15,268 nucleotides of DNA from an uncultured Anaerotignum sp. (GCA_910578425.1 CAJTQX010000050.1:1-15268), one strand, 5' to 3'; counted from the first letter of the stretch, positions 1 through 6,629 are shown. The notes: a model not told the origin generated them from the sequence alone. Program-made: numbers and translations.

Positions 1-167
1 AGGAAACGGGGAAATATGGCTATGTGGACGATGGGTATCGCTGGGTGATCGCGCCGGTATTTGACAATGCAGAAGATTTTGAAGACGGTTATGCAGTGGT
101 CTGCAACAAAACAAAACAGGGGACTGCAACAATAGATTCCGAATGGGGAATCATCAAAAAGCCGTAA
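1..167 (+). CDS. WG-repeat protein, C-terminal fragment (5' end outside window)
   Basis: Only the last 54 codons are present, reading in frame from base 3 to the TAA at 165-167. The translation contains one complete WG/KWG-type repeat: YGYVDDGYRWVIAPVF, then an acidic FEDGYAVV segment. It ends in GIIKKP, as does the full-length protein at 6630-8261, and most of the tail aligns with that protein, so the two are paralogues. The family consists of exported beta-rich repeat proteins thought to act in binding; the function of this protein is unknown. The upstream part is cut off by the window edge, so a signal peptide and repeat number cannot be judged. The next gene is separated by 142 bp with its own possible promoter. 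Confidence 0.85.
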   Translation, partial: ETGKYGYVDDGYRWVIAPVFDNAEDFEDGYAVVCNKTKQGTATIDSEWGIIKKP

Positions 168-227
168 GTATACCATGCCACGAAAACAGCGGCAAAAGAA
201 TCTCTGGAAAAAAGTCGGAAATTCCCG

Positions 228-233
228 TATACT
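228..233 (+). promoter_or_regulatory. Possible -10 box upstream of the UPF0597 gene
   Basis: TATACT lies about 77 bp before the start codon at 310, in the otherwise noncoding gap after the WG-repeat fragment. No good -35 box is visible 16-18 bp upstream (the bases there are close to CTGGAA), so this is a weak call. Confidence 0.3.
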
Positions 234-309
234 ATAACAAACAAAAGAAAACCGGAAAAGGCGGATGGCAGGAGCCAAACGCCCTGACAAAACGGAAGGA
301 GAATGTACA

Positions 310-1584
310 ATGGCAGAATTTGATTTTACATCTTTACTGAAAAACGAACTGAAACCGGCTCTGGGCGTAACGGAGGTGGGCGCGATCGCGCTTGCGGCGG
401 CGCGGGCGTATGACGCTGTGGGCGGCAGGCTGCTGCATATTGAAATGACGATGAACGGCGGCATGTACAAAAACGCCTTTTCCTGCGCCATTCCGGGCAC
501 AGAGGAACTGGGCTGCGAAATGGCGGCGGCATTGGGCGCGCTTGGCGGGGACTGGACACTGGGGCTGGAATGCCTGAAGCATATCACGCCGGAACATGTT
601 GCAAAGGCGAAAGCATTGGAAATTCCCATTGAAATATGCGTAGTCGAAACGAAGGACAGCATATTCATTGAAGCTGAGGTTACGACGGAAAACGGCGTAG
701 GCGTTGCGCGGATTGAAGATTTCCATAGTAACATCGTTTATGCCGCGAAGGATAAGGAAATTTTATTCCGGAAGGAAAAGGCCGCGGAAAGCAAAACCAG
801 CGCGGCGGCGTTTGATTTTGATTCTGTGACAGTAGAGGATATGGTGCGGTACGCGAAAACTGTGCCGGTTTCGGAACTGGGCTGTGTGAAAGAAATGATA
901 GAAATGAACTGCGCGCTTTCGGCAGAGGGGGAAAAGGGCGTTGGGCTTGGCATCTGGAAAACGCTTTCCGCATTCCGGCAGAAGGGCGCGCTGGGGGACG
1001 ATATGATGTACGCGGCGCAGAAGCTGACCTGCTGTGCCATGGACGCAAGGCTTGCGGGTCTGCCGTTTCCGGCGATGAGCATTGTGGGCAGCGGTTCGCA
1101 CGGAATTCTCTGCTCCATGCCTGTGGTTTCTTATGGGCGCAGCAGCGGTGCGTCTGAGGAGGAAATACTGCGAGCGGTTGCATTGAGCGGCCTTGTGACG
1201 ATATTCAGCAAGCATTATACGGGCAGGCTTTCCGCGCTCTGCGGCTGTGTGCTGGGCGGCGGCAGCGGCGCGGCGGCTGGCATTACATACCTGATGGGCG
1301 GCGGCGCGAAGGAGGTTTCTGCGGCAATGGACCATATGGCGGCTGACCTGACCGGCATGATTTGCGACGGCGGCAGTACAGGCTGTGTGCTGAAAGCATC
1401 GTCCGGCGTGTATACGGCGTTCCTTGCGGCAATGCTGGCGGTGCAGGGCGTGGAAATCCCGCATAATTTCGGGGTGGTTGGTTCATCCGCAGAACAGACG
1501 GAGAAAAACCTCGGGCGCATTTCTGACGAAGGCATGTCGCCGATGGATACAACGATCATCGACATCATGCAGAAAGGGAAATAA
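310..1584 (+). CDS. UPF0597 / L-cysteine desulfidase-like Fe-S protein (serine dehydratase alpha fold)
   Basis: A 424-residue protein, the normal length for UPF0597 (CyuA/YhaM and archaeal L-cysteine desulfidase), which is related to the alpha subunit of iron-sulfur L-serine dehydratase. The ATG at 310 is preferred over an in-frame ATG at 265 because GGAAGGAG sits just before it and family alignment starts there. Family marks are the N-terminal KPALG-TE--AIALAAA segment, GSGSHGI near residue 260, LSALCGC (Cys311, Cys313) and MICDGGSTGC (Cys352, Cys359). The 352/359 spacing and the upstream cysteine match the three [4Fe-4S] ligands described for the archaeal enzyme. The position of its catalytic cysteine, in the usual GCTEP motif, is Val20 here (GVTEV). 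The cluster may therefore be kept while the known cysteine desulfidase chemistry is not; the substrate is open. It appears monocistronic. Confidence 0.88.
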   Translation: MAEFDFTSLLKNELKPALGVTEVGAIALAAARAYDAVGGRLLHIEMTMNGGMYKNAFSCAIPGTEELGCEMAAALGALGGDWTLGLECLKHITPEHVAKAKALEIPIEICVVETKDSIFIEAEVTTENGVGVARIEDFHSNIVYAAKDKEILFRKEKAAESKTSAAAFDFDSVTVEDMVRYAKTVPVSELGCVKEMIEMNCALSAEGEKGVGLGIWKTLSAFRQKGALGDDMMYAAQKLTCCAMDARLAGLPFPAMSIVGSGSHGILCSMPVVSYGRSSGASEEEILRAVALSGLVTIFSKHYTGRLSALCGCVLGGGSGAAAGITYLMGGGAKEVSAAMDHMAADLTGMICDGGSTGCVLKASSGVYTAFLAAMLAVQGVEIPHNFGVVGSSAEQTEKNLGRISDEGMSPMDTTIIDIMQKGK

Positions 1585-1596
1585 GAGAAGGTCTTG

Positions 1597-1793
1597 GGGA
1601 CGCTGTCCCAGGGGGGCACCCGCCCCCCTGACCCGGGATTGCCGCAAAACTACGTTTTGCGGGGGATGCTTTTTTTTAGGAAACTCTCAATTTTTTTGTT
1701 CAGAAAACGGAGGTTTCCGAAATGGAGTTTTTTGCCCCGCTTTCTCTGAAAGAAAGCGGGTGGGAGTTTGAGGACAAAGCCCTCAAGGTTTTA
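1597..1793 (+). repeat. Hairpin-mosaic intergenic repeat, copy 1
   Basis: A string of hairpins between the UPF0597 gene and the DUF3796-like gene. In order: A, GGGAC/GTCCC (1597-1609); a stem of six G-C pairs plus A-T (1610-1629); B, CCGCAAAAC/GTTTTGCGG (1642-1662); an imperfect B-like hairpin (about 1702-1720); C, CCCGCTTTC/GAAAGCGGG (1736-1760); D, TTGAGG/CCTCAA (1768-1786), followed by GGTTTTA. Modules C and D and their flanks recur nearly identically at 2651-2774 and, inverted, at 15124-15192. The segment from 1722 to 1892 is open in the frame of the following gene, but I read it as noncoding. This accounts for most of the 308-bp gap. Confidence 0.85.
1642..1678 (+). terminator. Possible terminator after the UPF0597 gene (hairpin module B plus T8)
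   Basis: A perfect 9-bp stem, CCGCAAAAC (1642-1650) with GTTTTGCGG (1654-1662), is followed after about 8 nt by a run of eight Ts. The gap between stem and T-run is longer than in a canonical intrinsic terminator, so function is uncertain. The hairpin is also a module of the dispersed repeat in this gap. Confidence 0.4.
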
Positions 1794-1812
1794 CGGTTTT
1801 TTCTTTTTAGGG

Positions 1813-1841
1813 TTGACCTTTGTTTTGGCATGTGGTATATT
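1813..1841 (+). promoter_or_regulatory. Sigma-A promoter of the DUF3796-like/XRE unit
   Basis: TTGACC (1813-1818), a 17-bp spacer, and TATATT (1836-1841), about 52 bp before the start codon at 1893. The -10 box and half of the spacer lie inside the left arm of a perfect inverted repeat, the arrangement expected for a repressor-controlled promoter. Confidence 0.7.
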
Positions 1842-1877
1842 TATCACGTAAAGATAAAAATATACCACATGCCAAAA
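1823..1877. promoter_or_regulatory. 20-bp perfect inverted repeat, probable operator
   Basis: The arm at 1823-1842 (TTTTGGCATGTGGTATATTT) is the exact reverse complement of 1858-1877, with a 15-bp spacer. The left arm covers the -10 box; the right arm ends against the GGAGG ribosome site (1878-1882) of the first gene. Transcription should start near 1848, so most of the left arm would not be in the mRNA. That favours a DNA operator over an RNA hairpin. The obvious candidate ligand is the XRE protein encoded second in this unit (inference). Confidence 0.65.
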
Positions 1878-1892
1878 GGAGGAACCTGCTTT

Positions 1893-2252
1893 ATGAAACA
1901 GAAGATAAACTATCTGGGGCTTTTATCCCTGCTTGCCCTGATCGCGGTTTTGGGCTGGCGGACGGGAAACAGGGGATTGTATGGCTTTTTCGGCTTTGCG
2001 TATTACCTGCGTTATTTCTGGGTGTTTCCGGATGAATTTTTCCGGCTGAATGTGCAGAGAGCCGCAACAGCCGCGTTTATGACTGAGATGTTGTCGCTTG
2101 TCCCGCTCCTGTTTGCGTGTACTTACCTGTTCGGCGGCAGGAAAGGCGTCCCTCCGGCGTTTGGGCTGAGCTTTGCGGCAGGTGTGTTCCTGTTTACAGC
2201 CATGCTGCTATTTCTGGAATGGAAAGAGCAAAGGGGAGCAGAAAATGATTAA
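1893..2252 (+). CDS. DUF3796-like small membrane protein
   Basis: A 119-residue protein starting at the ATG at 1893 behind AAAAGGAGG (1874-1882). Upstream in-frame codons back to 1722 run through the repeat and promoter and are not used. The protein is mostly hydrophobic, with a first membrane segment around residues 6-20, an aromatic FFGFAYYLRYFWVFPDE stretch, a second segment near residues 62-75 and a third near residues 90-108. The N-terminal pattern INYLGLLSLLALI...GFFGF..Y.RYF...PDE..R resembles DUF3796, a family of unknown function often found beside small XRE regulators. Its last 8 bases overlap the start of such a regulator here, which implies translational coupling. A plausible reading is a regulator and membrane-partner pair, but no function is established. 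Confidence 0.75.
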   Translation: MKQKINYLGLLSLLALIAVLGWRTGNRGLYGFFGFAYYLRYFWVFPDEFFRLNVQRAATAAFMTEMLSLVPLLFACTYLFGGRKGVPPAFGLSFAAGVFLFTAMLLFLEWKEQRGAEND

Positions 2253-2442
2253 GAACCGCATTAAGGAATACAGGGCAAAGCATGATATGACACAGGAACA
2301 GCTTGCAAGGCTTGTGGATGTCCGGCGGGAAACCATCGGAAACCTGGAAAGCGGCAGGTACAACCCTTCGCTGGTGCTGGCATGGAACATTGCGAAGGTA
2401 TTTGGCGTTCCGATTGAAGAAATTTTTACTGTTGAAGAGTAA
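2245..2442 (+). CDS. XRE-family HTH transcriptional regulator (65 aa)
   Basis: A single-domain Cro/C1-type DNA-binding protein. The helix-turn-helix lies around residues 15-42, with MTQEQLARLVDV as the first helix and RRETIGNLESGRYNPS covering the recognition helix and following loop. It belongs to the compact 65-70-residue class that consists of little more than the HTH. The start at 2245 has GGGGAG eight bases upstream and overlaps the preceding stop by 8 nt (ATGATTAA). Proteins of this class commonly repress their own promoters. The perfect inverted repeat over the unit's -10 box is the likely target; this is inference from layout. The alternative is that the operator is read by a regulator encoded elsewhere. 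Confidence 0.92.
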   Translation: MIKNRIKEYRAKHDMTQEQLARLVDVRRETIGNLESGRYNPSLVLAWNIAKVFGVPIEEIFTVEE

Positions 2443-2475
2443 AAGAACGTAAGACCGCGGGACGAGGTCAAAGCA

Positions 2476-2531
2476 TTTTGCAGCCGTTAGACTGCAAAAC
2501 GGGCTTTTAGCCCGCCGCCTTCTCTTGGCGG
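2476..2531 (+). other. Three back-to-back hairpins after the XRE gene
   Basis: Three perfect stems follow each other with no spacer: TTTTGCAG/CTGCAAAA (2476-2499), CGGGC/GCCCG (2500-2514) and CCGCC/GGCGG (2515-2531). An alternative pairing of CCGTT (2484-2488) with AACGG (2498-2502) would disrupt the first two. There is no T-run, so this is not a standard terminator. It could be the 3' structure of the XRE transcript, part of the adjacent repeat, or a small RNA; sequence alone does not decide. Confidence 0.5.
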
Positions 2532-2553
2532 TGCATAGGTCCCATCACCCTGC

Positions 2554-2774
2554 AAGGGACGTTGTCCCTTGACCCATTTTCCGCAAAACTGTGTTTTGCG
2601 GGATACGCACTAAAATTTATATTCCAGACACGCAAAGCGTGGCTGACGTTAAAGTTCTTTGCCCCGCTTTCTCCGAAAGAAAGCGGGCAGGAGTTTGAGG
2701 GTGCTGAGCCTCCGGTGGAGGCTCGTTCAGCACCGACCGGAACGGAGTGCAGACCAGAGCCCTCAAGGTCTTAA
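2554..2774 (+). repeat. Hairpin-mosaic intergenic repeat, copy 2
   Basis: Same module order as copy 1: A, AAGGGAC/GTCCCTT (2554-2570); TGACCC and B, CCGCAAAAC/GTTTTGCGG (2581-2601); a small CACGC/GCGTG hairpin near 2629-2641; C, CCCGCTTTC/GAAAGCGGG (2663-2687); D, TTGAGG (2695-2700) with CCTCAA (2761-2766), then GGTCTTA. The D loop is expanded by about 59 nt containing its own hairpin (GTGCTGA, GCCTCC, GGT, GGAGGC, TCG, TTCAGCAC). The copy ends 16 nt before the nfo start codon, so the repeat is probably part of the nfo leader. With the tandem hairpins it fills nearly all of the 347-bp gap between the XRE gene and nfo. Confidence 0.85.
2596..2623 (+). promoter_or_regulatory. Weak candidate promoter of the nfo operon inside repeat copy 2
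   Basis: TTGCGG (2596-2601), a 16-bp spacer and TATATT (2618-2623) form the best sigma-A-like match in the gap. The -35 box overlaps the right arm of hairpin B, so promoter and repeat would be inseparable. No better promoter is visible between 2443 and 2789, and read-through from the XRE unit is also possible. Confidence 0.3.
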
Positions 2775-2789
2775 ATACGAGGAGGTAAA

Positions 2790-3629
2790 ATGATGTTTTG
2801 GATTGGGTGCCACCTTTCATCAGCGAAGGGCTACTTTGCGATGGGCAGGCAGGCGGCGGAAATCGGCGCGAACGTGTTCCAGTTTTTTACCCGCAACCCG
2901 CGCGGCGGCTCGGTAAAGGCTCTGGATTTGGCAGATATTGAAGCGTTCCTGGCCTTTTCACAGGAACAGGGCTTCGGCCCTTTGCTTGCCCATGCGCCTT
3001 ATACCATGAACCTTTGCGCCGCAAAGCCGGAGTTACGCGAATTTGCCCGCCAGACCATTAAGGAGGACCTGACGCGGCTGGAGCTTCTGCCTGATGTATT
3101 GTTTAACTTCCACCCGGGCAGCCACGTCAAGCAGGGCTCAGAGACGGGCATCACGCTGATTGCGGACGCGCTGAATGATATCCTTTCGGAGGGCGGGAAA
3201 ACGCCTGTTTTGCTGGAAACTATGGCGGGCAAGGGCAGTGAGGTCGGGCGTACATTTGAGGAACTGCGCGCGATTATAGATAAAACGGAACAGAAGGAGC
3301 GAATTGGCGTTTGTCTGGATACCTGCCACGTTTACGATAGCGGCTATGATATTTTGCAGGATTTGGATGACGTGCTTGCGGAGTTTGACAGTGTTGTCGG
3401 GCTGGAACGCCTGCGCGCCATACATCTGAACGACAGCAAAAATCCCATTGCCAGCCATAAGGACAGGCATGAAAAGATTGGCGATGGGACGCTGGGGCTG
3501 GAAGGTCTTGCGCGGGTTATCAATCATCCGAAACTGCGGGATTTGCCGTTTTATCTGGAAACGCCGAATGAATTGGACGGATACGCGCGGGAAATTGCCC
3601 TTCTGCGCGGACAGAGGAAGGAAGGCTGA
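2790..3629 (+). CDS. nfo: Deoxyribonuclease IV (AP endonuclease, Nfo)
   Basis: A 279-residue TIM-barrel AP endonuclease, the usual length, which cleaves DNA 5' of abasic sites and removes 3' blocking groups in base excision repair. All nine metal ligands of the trinuclear zinc site can be placed by motif: His68 (LLAHAPY), His108 (NFHPGSH), Glu143 (LLETMAGKGSEVG), Asp177 and His180 (CLDTCHVYDSGYD), His212 (IHLNDSK), Asp225 and His227 (SHKDRHEKIGDGTLG), Glu257 (LETP). GAGGAGG lies just before tandem ATGs at 2790 and 2793; either could be used. It opens a probable operon with ogt, whose start lies one base beyond its stop. The two genes repair abasic and alkylation damage respectively. Confidence 0.97.
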   Translation: MMFWIGCHLSSAKGYFAMGRQAAEIGANVFQFFTRNPRGGSVKALDLADIEAFLAFSQEQGFGPLLAHAPYTMNLCAAKPELREFARQTIKEDLTRLELLPDVLFNFHPGSHVKQGSETGITLIADALNDILSEGGKTPVLLETMAGKGSEVGRTFEELRAIIDKTEQKERIGVCLDTCHVYDSGYDILQDLDDVLAEFDSVVGLERLRAIHLNDSKNPIASHKDRHEKIGDGTLGLEGLARVINHPKLRDLPFYLETPNELDGYAREIALLRGQRKEG

Positions 3630-3630
3630 C

Positions 3631-4095
3631 ATGGAGAAAATATTTTTTTACGATACGCCTATCGGCAGAGTCGGGATTGCGGAGGAGGATGGCAGCCTGA
3701 CACAGGTGACATTTCAGACCGCACTGCCCGCCGGCGCGGTTTTGGAGGAAACGCCGCTGATTGTACAGTGCAGGCAGGAGCTGGACGAATATTTCAAAGG
3801 GGAGCGGAAAACCTTTGACCTGCCGCTTTGTCCGAAGGGGACGGAGTTCCAGAAAAAGGTCTGGTCGGCTCTGCGGGAAATTCCCTACGGCGAAACGCGG
3901 GCGTATGGGGAAATTGCCGCGGCGGTCGGTAACCCGAAAGCGGCGCGCGCTGTGGGTATGGCGAATAACCGCAACCCGATTTCTGTGATTGTGCCCTGCC
4001 ACAGGGTCATTGGGAGCGATGGAAAGCTGGTCGGCTATGGCGGCGGTCTGGATAAAAAGGAATTCCTGCTGGCTTTGGAGAGGGAAAACCGGTAA
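3631..4095 (+). CDS. ogt: Methylated-DNA--protein-cysteine S-methyltransferase (Ogt/MGMT)
   Basis: A 154-residue alkyltransferase that removes O6-alkyl groups from guanine by irreversible transfer to its own cysteine. The active site VPCHRVIG gives Cys123; preceding features are GTEFQKKVWSALREIPYGET (residues 70-89, the helix-turn-helix region) and the invariant Asn in ANNRNP (residues 111-116). GYGGGLDKKEFLLALE follows, as in the family. The length fits the single-domain Ogt type without an Ada N-terminus. The ATG at 3631 lies one base after the nfo stop, with GGAAGG upstream; an in-frame upstream extension inside nfo lacks homology. Tight spacing indicates co-transcription and translational coupling with nfo. 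Confidence 0.96.
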   Translation: MEKIFFYDTPIGRVGIAEEDGSLTQVTFQTALPAGAVLEETPLIVQCRQELDEYFKGERKTFDLPLCPKGTEFQKKVWSALREIPYGETRAYGEIAAAVGNPKAARAVGMANNRNPISVIVPCHRVIGSDGKLVGYGGGLDKKEFLLALERENR

Positions 4096-4113
4096 ACGGA
4101 CAGGAGGGCTGCT

Positions 4114-4917
4114 ATGTTGGAAATTACATTCAGTGAAAGCGCGCATGGTTCCCTGCGGCTTTCAAAGGGCTTTGTGAAAGGGGAGAGATATGTTTTCCCG
4201 CTGATGTGGAGCATCGGCGATATTTCAGACAGCACGCCGGGGCAGGCGCGGCGGGACGTCCTTCACAGGCTGTGTACGTTTGACCTTGATGAATGCAGGG
4301 AACAGATTGACCGGCAGATGGAAAATGCCGCCGCGTCTTATCAAACCCTGCTGGAACGCGCGGCGGAAGGGGAACCCGTTCGTGTCTGGTACAGCGGGCA
4401 GCCGGACGAGTTGTGCGGCTTTTACTGGCTGATGGCACAGCTGAACGGTATGCCGGACTGCCCTGTCAGCGCGGTAAAGCTCCCCCTGTTTGTGGAGCAT
4501 GGGAACGATGAAATCGTGTCACATACCCATTGGGGGGAGGTTCTGCCGGAGGAACGGCACGACTTCCTTCCGCTGGAACAGCCTGTATCCCCGAACGTGC
4601 GGCGTTCTGCGGCATGGCATTGGCGGGAACTTCAGGAGGAAAACGCCCCGCTGCGTGCCGAAGTAAACGGGAGGCTTGCCAGTGTGCCGGAAGATTTTTA
4701 CGACTGTTTTATCCGCGCGGAGCTGCCGCAGATAGGGGAGGAATTTTTGCAGGGGAGCCTGATTGGACGCGTGATGGGCCACAGCCAGATGGGGCTTCAC
4801 GACGGGCTGCTGTCTGGACGCATAGATGCAATGGTGCAGGCGGGGGAACTGGAAATCATAAAAGCCGCATCGGAGGACTGGCCGAGCCATTCCCGCCGTA
4901 TCCTGCGGAGGAAATGA
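4114..4917 (+). CDS. DUF1835/DUF3658-like protein
   Basis: A 267-residue soluble protein of unknown function. The N-terminal half (about residues 1-125) resembles DUF1835: it starts LEITFSESAHGSLR and carries VWYSGQPDELCGFYWLMAQL at 91-110. The C-terminal part (about 155-267) resembles DUF3658, with SLIGRVMGHSQMGLHDGLLSGRIDAMVQAGELEI near residues 215-248, a helix pattern reminiscent of a winged helix. CAGGAGG precedes the ATG at 4114, which lies 18 nt after the ogt stop, so it is probably third in the nfo-ogt operon. Position alone suggests a link to DNA damage, but the family is also found in unrelated settings. Family naming is from memory of motifs and was not searched. Confidence 0.75.
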   Translation: MLEITFSESAHGSLRLSKGFVKGERYVFPLMWSIGDISDSTPGQARRDVLHRLCTFDLDECREQIDRQMENAAASYQTLLERAAEGEPVRVWYSGQPDELCGFYWLMAQLNGMPDCPVSAVKLPLFVEHGNDEIVSHTHWGEVLPEERHDFLPLEQPVSPNVRRSAAWHWRELQEENAPLRAEVNGRLASVPEDFYDCFIRAELPQIGEEFLQGSLIGRVMGHSQMGLHDGLLSGRIDAMVQAGELEIIKAASEDWPSHSRRILRRK

Positions 4918-4946
4918 AGGTTTTTTTATTTTCCCTTGGAAAAGAG

Positions 4947-4975
4947 TTGTCTTTTTGCGCCGGAACGGCTACAAT
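4947..4975 (+). promoter_or_regulatory. Sigma-A promoter of asnS
   Basis: TTGTCT (4947-4952), a 17-bp spacer and TACAAT (4970-4975), 37 bp before the asnS start codon. The short leader leaves no room for a T-box, although T-boxes commonly control asnS-like genes in Firmicutes. Confidence 0.75.
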
Positions 4976-5012
4976 AGAGAGAAACGATAAACACAGGAAA
5001 GGAAGTACCGTT

Positions 5013-6407
5013 ATGGATTTGACAATGATAAAATCGCTCTACCGTCAGACGGCGGATTTTGCGGACAAAGAGATTACCCTTGGCGGCTGGATTCGCACGA
5101 TGCGCGTTTCCAAAAACTTCGGCTTTATCGAGCTGAATGACGGTTCGTTTTTCAAGAACGTGCAGATTGTATTTGAAGCGGAAAAACTGGCAAATTATGA
5201 CGAGGTGACAAAGCTGGGCGTTGGCGCGGCAATTATTGTAAAAGGTCTTTTTGTGGAAACGCCGGAGGCAAAGCAGCCCTTTGAAATCAAGGCGGCGGAA
5301 ATTACGGTTGAGGGCGCGTCCACGCCGGAGTATCCTTTGCAGAAAAAGCGGCACAGCATGGAATTTCTGCGCCAGATTGCTTATTTGCGTCCGCGGACGA
5401 ATATGTTTTCCGCAGTGTTCCGCGTGCGCAGCCTGATTGCGTATGCCATTCATCAGTTCTTTCAGGAACGGGGCTTTGTTTACGCGCATACGCCGATCAT
5501 TACCGGCAGTGACGCGGAGGGCGCGGGCGAAATGTTCCGCGTGACAACGCTGGATCTGGAAAACCTGCCCCGCACAGAGGACGGCAAGGTAGATTATTCC
5601 AGGGATTTCTTTGGCAAATCCACGAACCTGACGGTCAGCGGCCAGCTTTCCGCGGAAACATTTGCAATGGCGTTCCGTAATGTATACACGTTTGGGCCGA
5701 CTTTCCGCGCGGAAAATTCCAACACTGCGCGCCATGCGGCAGAGTTCTGGATGATCGAGCCGGAAATGGCATTTGCTGATTTGAAAGACAATATGGAAAT
5801 TGCTGAGGATATGCTCAAATATATCATACAGTATGTACTGGAAAACGCGCCGGAGGAAATGGAGTTTTTCAACAGCTTTGTGGATAAGGGACTGCTGGAG
5901 CGGCTTCATAACATTCTGAATAATGATTTCGGCGTGGTTACCTATACGGAAGCGGTTAACCTGTTGATAAAATCCGGGCAGAAGTTTGAATACCCTGTAG
6001 AATGGGGCATTGATTTGCAGACAGAGCATGAGCGTTACCTGACGGAGCAGATTTATAAAAAACCCGTATTTGTTACGGATTACCCGAAGGACATCAAGGC
6101 GTTTTATATGCGCATGAATGATGATGGCAAAACCGTTGCGGCGATGGATCTGCTTGTGCCAGGCGTAGGGGAAATCATTGGCGGCAGCCAGAGGGAAGAA
6201 CGCCTGGACGTGCTGGAGGGGCGCATGAACGAGCTGGGGCTGAAAAAAGAGGACTACTGGTGGTATCTTGACCTGCGCAAATATGGCGGGACAAGACACT
6301 CCGGCTTCGGGCTGGGCTTTGAACGTGCGGTAATGTACCTGACAGGCGTCAGCAACATCAGGGACGTACTGCCGTATCCCAGAACAGTGAAAAACGCAGA
6401 CTTCTGA
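5013..6407 (+). CDS. asnS: Asparagine--tRNA ligase
   Basis: A 464-residue class IIb aminoacyl-tRNA synthetase that charges tRNA-Asn with asparagine; the length is typical. An OB-fold anticodon-binding domain occupies about residues 15-105 (ITLGGWIRTMRVSKNFGFIELNDGS). It is followed by the catalytic domain with RPRTNMFSAVFRVRS, PIITGSDAEGAGEMF, motif 2 at FRAENSNTARHAAEFWMIEPE (about 231-251) and motif 3 at GFGLGFERAVMYL (431-443). The ending GVSNIRDVLPYPRT is characteristic of AsnRS rather than AspRS. GGAAGG precedes the ATG at 5013; the open frame continues upstream through the previous gene without homology. It is a single-gene unit with its own promoter and a strong terminator. Confidence 0.98.
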   Translation: MDLTMIKSLYRQTADFADKEITLGGWIRTMRVSKNFGFIELNDGSFFKNVQIVFEAEKLANYDEVTKLGVGAAIIVKGLFVETPEAKQPFEIKAAEITVEGASTPEYPLQKKRHSMEFLRQIAYLRPRTNMFSAVFRVRSLIAYAIHQFFQERGFVYAHTPIITGSDAEGAGEMFRVTTLDLENLPRTEDGKVDYSRDFFGKSTNLTVSGQLSAETFAMAFRNVYTFGPTFRAENSNTARHAAEFWMIEPEMAFADLKDNMEIAEDMLKYIIQYVLENAPEEMEFFNSFVDKGLLERLHNILNNDFGVVTYTEAVNLLIKSGQKFEYPVEWGIDLQTEHERYLTEQIYKKPVFVTDYPKDIKAFYMRMNDDGKTVAAMDLLVPGVGEIIGGSQREERLDVLEGRMNELGLKKEDYWWYLDLRKYGGTRHSGFGLGFERAVMYLTGVSNIRDVLPYPRTVKNADF

Positions 6408-6470
6408 TGCAGCCGGCGCGGCTTTGCGAATGGTGCGTCTGAACGGAAGATATTTTTATGATGCATTGGC

Positions 6471-6509
6471 ACAAAGCGGTGTGGGATTTTCCCATACCGC
6501 TTTGTTTTT
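6471..6509 (+). terminator. Intrinsic terminator of asnS
   Basis: A 16-bp stem (6471-6486 with 6490-6505, one G-U pair) and a three-base loop, followed by a run of Ts to 6509. It lies about 60 nt after the asnS stop. Confidence 0.9.
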
Positions 6510-6556
6510 GTATGGGGAAATATTCTTACGGATTTCTTACAAATCCTATGCGGTAG

Positions 6557-6585
6557 TTGCTGCGGGGCGGCAGCTTTGTTATACT
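6557..6585 (+). promoter_or_regulatory. Sigma-A promoter of the WG-repeat gene
   Basis: TTGCTG (6557-6562), a 17-bp spacer and TATACT (6580-6585), 44 bp before the start codon and behind the asnS terminator. Confidence 0.65.
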
Positions 6586-6629
6586 GAAAAAAAGACAGGT
6601 ATGGCATTTCATTACAAAGGGGGAGTTTT

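Noticed and set aside
1722..1892. In-frame N-terminal extension of the DUF3796-like protein
   Set aside because: It runs through repeat modules C and D, the promoter and the operator; a strong ribosome site and a typical N-terminus lie at 1893.
2460..2545. tRNA or degenerate tRNA
   Set aside because: There are several short stems, but no acceptor stem, T-loop GTTCGA motif or cloverleaf arrangement.
1597..2774. Insertion sequence or CRISPR array
   Set aside because: No transposase is encoded, and the repeats are different hairpins rather than identical units with regular spacers.
4918..5012. T-box leader of asnS
   Set aside because: The promoter lies only about 40 bp from the start codon, leaving no room for a T-box.
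4926..6299. 457-codon open frame on the minus strand
   Set aside because: It is antisense to asnS, whose domains and motifs are unmistakable; no family pattern or ribosome site is seen in the antisense frame.
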